From the NCBI GenBank assembly GCA_947378465.1, contig CANCJZ010000005.1, forward strand, positions 1-35,697: a stretch of DNA of 35,697 nucleotides. The letters run 5' to 3'. Origin of the DNA: Flavobacteriaceae bacterium (GTDB lineage: Bacteria > Bacteroidota > Bacteroidia > Flavobacteriales > Flavobacteriaceae). The position numbers and the translations under genes were made by a program. Position 1 is the stretch's first letter. Every line of letters begins with the position of its first letter. Below, piece by piece: positions 28,731-35,697 of this stretch. The notes beneath the pieces were generated by a model that saw only the letters and a program-made list of their open reading frames with translations, was not told the DNA's origin and ran no database searches.

Positions 28731-28796
28731 TTTGCTTATAATTTTTTAGAAAAACAAATGAACAAAAAAAATATGACTTTTCGGATTATTTTAATC

Positions 28797-29564
28797 TTAA
28801 ATCCCAAAAATAGCTTTCGAATTCTCTGTGGTTATTCTCGCAATTTCCACAACAGGAACTTGGTAGATTTCAGACAGTTTCTCTGCCACAATTTGAATAT
28901 AACTACTTTCATTTCTTTTGCCTCTAAAAGGGGCTGGAGCCAAATAGGGCGAATCTGTTTCGAGCACTATATGTTGTAGGTCTATTTCATTTAAAAATTG
29001 ATCTATTTTGCCATTCTTAAAGGTTGCAACGCCTCCAATTCCCAATTTCATTCCCATAGAAATAGCTCTTTTAGCCTGTTCCAAATCGCCACTAAAACAA
29101 TGAAATATCCCAAACAATTCCGCGCCTTTTTCGCTCTCTAATACTTCAAAGGTTTCCTCAAACGCATCACGACAATGAATATTAATACCCAATTGGTATT
29201 TTTTAGCCAATTGTATCTGGTGTTGAAACGCATATTGTTGTTGCTTCAAAAAGCTCTTATCCCAATACAAATCCACTCCAATTTCACCAACCGCACAGAA
29301 TTTTCTTTGGGCAAAGGCTTCTTCCACTTTGGCCAATTCTTCCAAATAGTTTTCCTTTACATAAGTAGGGTGGAGGCCCATCATCAAAAATACATTTTCA
29401 GGAAATTGACGTTCCAAATCATACATTTTGTGAACATAATTCGAATCAATTGCAGGGATAAACATTCGAGTTATTCCTTTGTCGATGGCTCTTTGAATGA
29501 CTTCAGTTCTATCTTGATCAAATTCTTCTGAATAGAGGTGGGTATGGGTATCGGTAAGAATCAT
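28797..29564 (-). CDS. TatD family hydrolase
   Basis: ILTDTHTHLYSEEFDQDR, GEIGVDLYWD, INIHCRDAFEE, HCFSGDLEQAK, LETDSPYLAPAPFRGKRNES. Confidence 0.96.
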   Translation of the reverse strand: MILTDTHTHLYSEEFDQDRTEVIQRAIDKGITRMFIPAIDSNYVHKMYDLERQFPENVFLMMGLHPTYVKENYLEELAKVEEAFAQRKFCAVGEIGVDLYWDKSFLKQQQYAFQHQIQLAKKYQLGINIHCRDAFEETFEVLESEKGAELFGIFHCFSGDLEQAKRAISMGMKLGIGGVATFKNGKIDQFLNEIDLQHIVLETDSPYLAPAPFRGKRNESSYIQIVAEKLSEIYQVPVVEIARITTENSKAIFGI

Positions 29565-29627
29565 ATATTTTATAATTGTTCGCAAAGTTACAAACTTTGT
29601 TATTGATTTTTGAATTACTTTTGAACT

Positions 29628-30065
29628 ATGGAAGCACTACCAACACTATTGCGAAAACAAGGATATAAGAAAATTAAATTTATAATATCCAAAACCAATC
29701 ACCTCTTGGTCAAAGCTAAGGTCAATGGAGTGAGAGGTGTTTTTATTTTAGATACAGGAGCTTCGAACAGTTGTGTCGGTTTTGAAAGTGTCGATTGGTT
29801 CCAATTGCAAGCAAAAAGCTCCAATACGCAAGCCTCAGGGGCGGGCGCCATAGGAATGCTTACACAATTAGCTCAAAATAACACTTTACAAATTGGCCGT
29901 TGGCACAGCAAAGAGTTTCATTTAGTAATTTTTGATTTGTCCCATGTGAATATGGCCTTGCTCCAGCATAATGCCAAAACAGTTCACGGAATTATTGGTG
30001 CAGATGTATTGATGGAGTCAGCCGCCATTATTGATTATCACAATCAGCTGCTTTATATGAAGTAA
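29628..30065 (+). CDS. Retropepsin-like (clan AA) aspartic protease, single domain
   Basis: GVFILDTGASNSCV (DTGA) and GIIGADVLMESAAIIDYHNQLLYMK (hydrophobic-GxDxL second motif); 145 aa. Confidence 0.87.
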   Translation: MEALPTLLRKQGYKKIKFIISKTNHLLVKAKVNGVRGVFILDTGASNSCVGFESVDWFQLQAKSSNTQASGAGAIGMLTQLAQNNTLQIGRWHSKEFHLVIFDLSHVNMALLQHNAKTVHGIIGADVLMESAAIIDYHNQLLYMK

Positions 30066-30066
30066 A

Positions 30067-30639
30067 CTATTTGCCGTTTTGTAAATCGTCGGCTACCTTT
30101 TCTAGTTCTTTGTACCAATCTTCTCCAAATTTACGAATCAACGCTTCTTTTACAAATTTGTAAATAGGAACTTGAAGTTCTTTCCCTAAGCTGCAAGCAT
30201 CATCGCAAATGTCCCAACGATCGTAATTGACCGCTGCGAATTCTGTAAAATCCTTTACACGGATGGGATATAGATGACAGGAAACCGGTTTTTTCCAAGA
30301 TACTTCTCCTTGATTGTAGGCTTGTTCAATACCGCAAAGGGCCGTTTTGCCATCAAAAATAACATACGCACAATCCTTATTGTCAATCAAAGGGGTTTCC
30401 AAATCTTGATCCGTTCCTTTTACCCAGGTACCCAATCGCTCAATCGCTTCGATGCCTTCTTTGCGCAGGAAAGGTTTCACTTTAGGATAAATTTCTTCCA
30501 TAATCTTAGTTTCTTCTTCCGTTAAGGGTGCTCCAGCATCGCCATCGATACAGCAAGCCCCGTGACAAGCGGATAGATTACAAACAAAATCTTTTTCAAG
30601 AATATCTTCTGAAACTATGGTTTTTCCTAATTGAAACAT
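30067..30639 (-). CDS. DUF3109 family Cys-rich protein
   Basis: CNLSACHGACCIDGDAGAPL, CAYVIFDGKTALCGIEQAYNQG, KPVSCHLYPIRV, CDDACSLGKEL. Confidence 0.9.
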   Translation of the reverse strand: MFQLGKTIVSEDILEKDFVCNLSACHGACCIDGDAGAPLTEEETKIMEEIYPKVKPFLRKEGIEAIERLGTWVKGTDQDLETPLIDNKDCAYVIFDGKTALCGIEQAYNQGEVSWKKPVSCHLYPIRVKDFTEFAAVNYDRWDICDDACSLGKELQVPIYKFVKEALIRKFGEDWYKELEKVADDLQNGK

Positions 30640-30770
30640 TGTACTACGTATTTTATGATTTGAAGTTTGCTTTCCTAAAAAAGCAATCGCGTCAAAGGTA
30701 CAAATGATTTTAACTTTTTGATAATTCTTAAAAACATTCTTGTTTTTGAGGACAACCCATTGGAATACTA

Positions 30771-30778
30771 TAATTTTG
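30771..30778 (+). promoter_or_regulatory. -7 promoter element upstream of marC-like gene
   Basis: TAATTTTG (TAnnTTTG); TTTTTG about 22 bp upstream as candidate -33. Confidence 0.55.
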
Positions 30779-30792
30779 CAAAAAAAAAGAGT

Positions 30793-31371
30793 ATGCTTGG
30801 ATTAGATATTAAAGAAATTGTAACCATTGGTATGGTGCTTTTCGCAGTGATTGATATAGTAGGAACCATTCCAATTGTAGTTGATTTAAAAAACAAATTC
30901 GGTCATATTGAAGCGGAAAAAGCAGCCATTGCTTCAGCAGTTATTATGATTGTGTTTCTGTTTGTAGGGGAAGAGCTGTTGGAATTGATAGGGATTGATG
31001 TCAATTCATTTGCGGTAGCGGGTTCCTTTGTATTGTTCTTTTTAGCCTTGGAAATGATTTTAGGAATCCGAATTTATAAAGAGGAAGAAGCCAGTTCGGT
31101 GTCGATTGTTCCTCTAGCATTTCCACTGATTGCTGGGGCGGGGACGATGACTACCTTATTGTCGTTGCGTTCGCAATTTCAAACGGTTAATATTGTTATT
31201 GCAATTGTATTAAATGTCATATTAGTGTATATCGTTTTGAAAGCTTCTGCCAAAATCGAACGTTTATTAGGGAAAAACGGATTAGGAGTAATTCGAAAAA
31301 CCTTTGGCGTGGTCCTTTTGGCTATTGCTGTTAAATTATTTGCAGCTAATGTTAAAGGCTTATTTTTATAA
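30793..31371 (+). CDS. MarC family integral membrane protein
   Basis: VIDIVGTIPIVVDLKNKFGHIEAEKAAIASAVIMIVFLFVGEELLELIGI, VPLAFPLIAGAGTMTTLLSL. Start set at MLGLD. Confidence 0.93.
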   Translation: MLGLDIKEIVTIGMVLFAVIDIVGTIPIVVDLKNKFGHIEAEKAAIASAVIMIVFLFVGEELLELIGIDVNSFAVAGSFVLFFLALEMILGIRIYKEEEASSVSIVPLAFPLIAGAGTMTTLLSLRSQFQTVNIVIAIVLNVILVYIVLKASAKIERLLGKNGLGVIRKTFGVVLLAIAVKLFAANVKGLFL

Positions 31372-31409
31372 GCTTGATTTTTATTACTTTTGCCCTTTAA
31401 ATTTATACC

Positions 31410-31607
31410 ATGAAGATTTTTACTACCGTCTTAATTTTTCTTGCAATCGCATTAATTATTTTCAACATTACTCTTTTAGATTTTAATAATCCTTTCGAAG
31501 GCAAAAGTATGGTTGCTCTTATTGGAATTGTAGCTTCTTTTTGTGCAGTGTTTATTTTGATTATTTTCAAAATGTCTAAAAAAATAGAATCTAAATTAAA
31601 AAACTAA
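31410..31607 (+). CDS. Small two-TM membrane protein
   Basis: 65 aa, two hydrophobic stretches, basic tail SKKIESKLKN; TACTTTTG promoter-like element at 31385-31392. Confidence 0.75.
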   Translation: MKIFTTVLIFLAIALIIFNITLLDFNNPFEGKSMVALIGIVASFCAVFILIIFKMSKKIESKLKN

Positions 31608-31610
31608 TCC

Positions 31611-32222
31611 ATGTTTGATGTTCTTATCATAGGAGGTGGCGTTGCAGGCGTTTCTTGTGCCTTAGTGTTGGGTTCTGCTCATACCAAGCCGTATGCCTCC
31701 GATAAAAAGATAGGAATTATTGCCCACCAAAAAGCCTCCGCCTTACAAGAAGCTTTGTTTAATAATGCTTATGGAATTGCGCCAGGCAAGTTAGGTGCTG
31801 AAATTTTGACGGAAAGTTTGGAGCATTTGGCGAATGCCTATCCTCACGTTCAGCAAATTGAAGACGAAAAAGTAATGGAAGTAAAAGGATCTTATCCATT
31901 ATATACGGTCGTTACGAATAAAAATGAATACGCAACCCAATCAATTGTGGTGGCTATAGGCGCTTCCAATACTTTTGCCATTGAGGGTTTGATGGCCTTT
32001 GTGGAACCTCACAAAAAGGCTTTGGCGAATAAAAACCGCATCCAATTAAAGAATGACGATCATAAAGTCACCGATGGAATTTATGTAGCTGGTACGCTAG
32101 CAGGATGGCGCAGTCAGTTGGCCATTGCTGCTGGAAGTGGCGCTGCGGTGGCAACGGATATATTGACTTTGTGGAACGAAGGGTTGGACAGCCAAGTGCA
32201 CGACAGTACTAAAATCAAATAA
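31611..32222 (+). CDS. Compact FAD-dependent oxidoreductase (thioredoxin-reductase-like, short)
   Basis: MFDVLIIGGGVAGVSCALVLGSA dinucleotide-binding motif and DGIYVAGTLAGWRSQLAIAAGSGAAVATDIL FAD-binding C-terminus. Confidence 0.85.
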   Translation: MFDVLIIGGGVAGVSCALVLGSAHTKPYASDKKIGIIAHQKASALQEALFNNAYGIAPGKLGAEILTESLEHLANAYPHVQQIEDEKVMEVKGSYPLYTVVTNKNEYATQSIVVAIGASNTFAIEGLMAFVEPHKKALANKNRIQLKNDDHKVTDGIYVAGTLAGWRSQLAIAAGSGAAVATDILTLWNEGLDSQVHDSTKIK

Positions 32223-32262
32223 TATTCTTCTTTATTGACTTCGCGATTGCTTTCGGTTTGGA

Positions 32263-33831
32263 TTATTTCAAAACCTTTTTAATCATCAAATCATTTTTCA
32301 AAAGAATCTCATAATACTGATTCTCCCCATACAATTGCTTTGCAAATTCAGCCGTTAGGTAACGATCGACTATTGCTTTGTTTTTGCTGATGTTGATGTC
32401 CAATCCTGTCTTTTTCAAAAAGTTTTGGAAGGTATTTGAATACGAATCCAATTCCATTTTGGTTAGGAATTGTTGAAAATTCAAACCGTTAAATTGTTTT
32501 CTATCACTATCCAATTGTTCAAAAACAAAATGACTTACCAGTCCTGAATTCAAGATGTATTCCAAACTCTCCTGACCGTGGTTGACCTCAAGAGGGACAA
32601 ATACATCCGGAACAATCCCACCGCCGCCGTATACAATCCGGCCTTTAGTGGTTTTGAATTTAAGGGAATCCGCTATTTTGATCTTGTCTTTTTCATACAA
32701 CTCACCACTTTCAAATCGCTTTTCGGATTCGCTAAAGTAATTTTCACTTTGCCCTTTCTTATAAGGCTTTTGTATGGAACGTCCGCTAGGAGTAAAGTAT
32801 CGAGCAATGGTAAGGCGCACCGCCGAACCGTCCTCAAAGTTCATTTCGCGTTGTACCAATCCTTTTCCAAACGAACGACGGCCTACTATGGTCCCGCGGT
32901 CGTTATCCTGAATAGCACCCGCTAAAATCTCACTGGCTGAAGCCGAATTTTCATCAATTAACAAAGTTACTTTTCCGGTTTCAAATTCTCCTTTTGCCGT
33001 TGCATAGGTTTTTTCAACCTGTGCTTTTTTGTTTTTTGTGATTACAATAAGCTGGTCTTTTTTCAATAACTCATCTGCTACGGCTACTGCTTTTTCAAGC
33101 AAACCGCCACCGTTTTCTCGCAAATCAATGATGATCGCATTAATGCCTTTTTGCTTCAAATCGATTAGTGCTTTGTGGAATTCATCCGCGGTTGTTTCTG
33201 CAAAGCGATTGATTTTGATATAACCTGTATTTTTATTGAGCAAAAAAGCTACATCCACACTTTTTATCGGAACTAAATCTCTTGTAACGGTAGTTTTAAA
33301 TGTTTTTTTGGTGTTTTTTCGGTACACCGTCAGGGTTACTTCAGAGTTTTTCTCCCCTCTTAACTTTTTATACAAAGTTTCACTTGCTATTTTTTTTCCA
33401 AAAAGCTTAAAGTTGTTAGCGTATAATATACGGTCACCTGCTTGGATTCCTGCTTTTTGTGCCGGGCCATTTTTAACGGCTTGAATGACGGCTATCGTAT
33501 CTTTTAAATTATAAAAACTAATCCCTATCCCTACAAAATCACCTTTCATGCTCTCTGCCACTGCGGTTTGTTCCTTTGGAGTCACATAAACCGAATGCGG
33601 ATCAAGGTTGGAAAGTATGTTGGTCACTGTCAAATCGACTATGGAATCCGTTTTGACATCGTCCACATATTCATTGTCGATAAAATCAATCAAACGATTC
33701 AATTTGGATTTGTAATTGTTTTTGGCAAATTTTGGTTTGCTTGCTGGATAATTAATCCAACCGCCAATGATGATCCCAATGGAAATGCATGAAAAAAACA
33801 ATAAGGGTAAGTAGATTTTATTGATTTTCAT
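32263..33831 (-). CDS. S41 family C-terminal processing peptidase (CtpA-like, PDZ)
   Basis: PDZ-like NGPAQKAGIQAGDRILYAN, IIDLRENGGGLLEKAVAVADELL, ENSASASEILAGAIQDNDRGTIVGRRSFGKGLVQ. Confidence 0.96.
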   Translation of the reverse strand: MKINKIYLPLLFFSCISIGIIIGGWINYPASKPKFAKNNYKSKLNRLIDFIDNEYVDDVKTDSIVDLTVTNILSNLDPHSVYVTPKEQTAVAESMKGDFVGIGISFYNLKDTIAVIQAVKNGPAQKAGIQAGDRILYANNFKLFGKKIASETLYKKLRGEKNSEVTLTVYRKNTKKTFKTTVTRDLVPIKSVDVAFLLNKNTGYIKINRFAETTADEFHKALIDLKQKGINAIIIDLRENGGGLLEKAVAVADELLKKDQLIVITKNKKAQVEKTYATAKGEFETGKVTLLIDENSASASEILAGAIQDNDRGTIVGRRSFGKGLVQREMNFEDGSAVRLTIARYFTPSGRSIQKPYKKGQSENYFSESEKRFESGELYEKDKIKIADSLKFKTTKGRIVYGGGGIVPDVFVPLEVNHGQESLEYILNSGLVSHFVFEQLDSDRKQFNGLNFQQFLTKMELDSYSNTFQNFLKKTGLDINISKNKAIVDRYLTAEFAKQLYGENQYYEILLKNDLMIKKVLK

Positions 33832-33832
33832 T

Positions 33833-34261
33833 TTATACTAATTCTTCTATTTGAGTTACTTCAATTCCAGCTTTTTTTAGAAAATCAATTCCAGAAGTAT
33901 CGCTATATCCTTGTTGGTACACGACGCGTTTAATCCCTGATTGATGGATAAGTTTGCTGCATTCTTTACAAGGGGAAAGGGTAATATATAAGGTCGCATT
34001 TTCGCAGGACTGGGTGGAACGCGCCACTTTTGAAATGGCATTGGCTTCCGCGTGCAATACATACCAATGGGTTATGCCTTGATGGTCCTCACAACAATTT
34101 TCAAAGCCTGAAGGAGTGCCGTTATAGCCATCAGAGATGATCATTCGATCGCGAACAATTATGGCACCCACTTGTTTTCGCTGACAATAGGATAATTTGC
34201 TCCACTCGGTAGCAATTCGGAGGTAGGCTTTATCGTATTTGTTTTGTTTCTTCTCTTTCAT
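33833..34261 (-). CDS. dCMP deaminase family protein
   Basis: VLHAEANAISKVA and LYITLSPCKECSKLIHQSGIKRVVY zinc motifs; SDGYNGTPSGFENC. Confidence 0.95.
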   Translation of the reverse strand: MKEKKQNKYDKAYLRIATEWSKLSYCQRKQVGAIIVRDRMIISDGYNGTPSGFENCCEDHQGITHWYVLHAEANAISKVARSTQSCENATLYITLSPCKECSKLIHQSGIKRVVYQQGYSDTSGIDFLKKAGIEVTQIEELV

Positions 34262-34371
34262 TGTTTTGTTGCTTTTTTTTGGGAAAATTTACCCTAAGAG
34301 AACGCCTTCCACAATCAATATTTGACAAATGGAGTTAACAAAGATACCGAATGATTTGTTTCTGTAAAACT

Positions 34372-34965
34372 TTATTTTTTCCAAAAGGGATTATCAATGA
34401 TTAACGGGGTGACTACTCCAATGGCAAAAGAGGAGAGGATTAAGGTGAAGTCGCGCTTATTAAATCGCAACAAGGTTTGCGCAATAAAGGACAACATTAG
34501 TACAACTAACACTACCACTATTTGTGCGGTTTCAATGCCTAAAGCGAATTCGACTAAAGGAGCTAATTTGTCCGAGGCATTCCCTGGTAATAAGGTGTTG
34601 AAATAGTTGGAAAAGCCCAATCCGTGGATGATTCCAAACAATAGTGTAATGCCGCTGATAAAGGTAAAACCTCCTTTGTGTGAGGGTTTGCCGGTAGTGA
34701 ATAAATTGAATAAGGCACTGACTAATATGGTTCCTAAAATCAATAGTTCAACAATAGCCACTTGAGCTGTAACTATTTTGAATACGGACAGAAATAATGC
34801 GATGCTATGGCCTAACGTGAAAAAGGAAACCAATAGCAAAAGCCGTTTCCAATCTTTAAATACAAAAGGAGCGCTTAGTACTCCAATAAATAAGAGGTGA
34901 TCATAGGCGTTAAGACTCAGTACGTGATTAAGACCAACTTTAAAAAATATCCAAAAATCGGGCAT
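34372..34965 (-). CDS. HupE/UreJ family membrane protein
   Basis: GLNHVLSLNAYDHLLFIGVLSAPF, FTLGHSIALFLSV, LFGIIHGLGFSNYF, ALGIETAQI. Confidence 0.92.
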   Translation of the reverse strand: MPDFWIFFKVGLNHVLSLNAYDHLLFIGVLSAPFVFKDWKRLLLLVSFFTLGHSIALFLSVFKIVTAQVAIVELLILGTILVSALFNLFTTGKPSHKGGFTFISGITLLFGIIHGLGFSNYFNTLLPGNASDKLAPLVEFALGIETAQIVVVLVVLMLSFIAQTLLRFNKRDFTLILSSFAIGVVTPLIIDNPFWKK

Positions 34966-35097
34966 ATTGTTTGAAAATTTAGAGGTTATTGTGGTAAACT
35001 TACAAAGGAAAAGAGCTATTTTGCAAATTTTCAACCTTTTTTTGTTGGAATAAAAGCCTAATTAAGTTTATCTTTGCAGTATAAAATTTATATAATT

Positions 35098-35529
35098 ATG
35101 TCATTTTCTGATTTATTTGATAGCGAATTCAAAAGTAGAAATAAAGGTCACTTTTCAGCTATAGTGCGTGTAGCAACTGCTGATGGGGAATTAAGTTCTG
35201 AAGAAAAAGAGTTTTTAGACAAATTAGCGGTGAGATTAGAAATCTCTCAAGCTGAATACGAAGAGATTCTTGAAAATCCTTTAAAATACCCAATCAATCC
35301 TCCTTATTTATATACACAACGTTTAGAGCGTTTGTATGATTTGTCCAGAATGGTTTATGCGGACCATATTTTAGGACCTAAACAACACGAGATTTTGGTA
35401 AAATTCGCCTTAGCCTTAGGATTTACACCAAGTAATGTGCATTACATTATTGACAAAGCACTTTCTTTATTAGTATTGAATGTTGATTTAGATACTTTCG
35501 TGTACGAAATGCGCAATATGAATCGTTAA
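35098..35529 (+). CDS. TerB-like (tellurite resistance-type) protein
   Basis: AIVRVATADGELSSEEKEFLDKLAVRLEISQAEYEEIL acidic TerB-like helix pair. Start set at MSFSD. Confidence 0.85.
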   Translation: MSFSDLFDSEFKSRNKGHFSAIVRVATADGELSSEEKEFLDKLAVRLEISQAEYEEILENPLKYPINPPYLYTQRLERLYDLSRMVYADHILGPKQHEILVKFALALGFTPSNVHYIIDKALSLLVLNVDLDTFVYEMRNMNR

Positions 35530-35551
35530 TAACGATTTTCCAAATACAATG

Positions 35552-35582
35552 AACCAGAGTTTAATCGCTCTGGTTTTTTTAT
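35552..35582 (+). terminator. Intrinsic terminator downstream of TerB-like gene
   Basis: AACCAGAG / CTCTGGTT stem followed by TTTTTT. Confidence 0.85.
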
Positions 35583-35616
35583 GTCCTTTAGTTTTATTTA
35601 AAAAAAGCAAATGGCA

Positions 35617-35697
35617 CTTCGGAAGAGAACTCACCTCCTTCGGAAGGGAACTCGCCTCCTTCAGAAGAGAACTCACTTCCTTCAGAAGGGAACTCAC
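35617..35697. repeat. 21-bp tandem array CTTCGGAAGRGAACTCACCTC, 3 full copies plus a partial copy, running off the window
   Basis: 35617-35637, 35638-35658, 35659-35679 and partial 35680-35697 align at 21-bp spacing. Confidence 0.95.

Noticed and set aside
35098-35529. TerB-like protein as part of a Ter stress/defence cluster
   Set aside because: No TerC/TerD/TerY or associated genes in the window; stand-alone TerB-like proteins are common.

Overview
This 35.7 kb AT-rich window looks like a Flavobacterium-type (Bacteroidota) chromosome segment. Most of it is conserved housekeeping sequence: murI, two OmpH/Skp genes, bamA, uppS, nadK, pdxJ, tig, clpP-clpX, ribE (riboflavin synthase), pdxA, a DUF177-rpmF-fabH-accB-accC cluster, tRNA-Ser(GGA), ansA-type asparaginase, a TatD hydrolase, MarC, an S41 protease, dCMP deaminase, HupE/UreJ and TerB-like genes. 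I see no CRISPR array, integrase, transposase, phage module or recognisable defence or secretion cluster. The unusual content is intergenic. Around one orphan TonB-dependent-receptor-like gene (about 15.78-19.28 kb) lies a set of heptanucleotide tandem arrays: a 27-unit GCAATAG/GCAAGAG array, an alternating ATACAAT/ATACAGT array, a composite repeat of a 34-bp core plus 2-4 heptamers, and a third short heptamer run. Two structured inverted-repeat elements sit in the same stretch. The heptamer runs on the two sides of the receptor gene are in inverted orientation and share at least 25 bp of perfect inverted identity. Two unrelated 21-bp tandem arrays occur at the two ends of the window. Gene functions are assigned from protein motifs read by eye. 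No database search was run.
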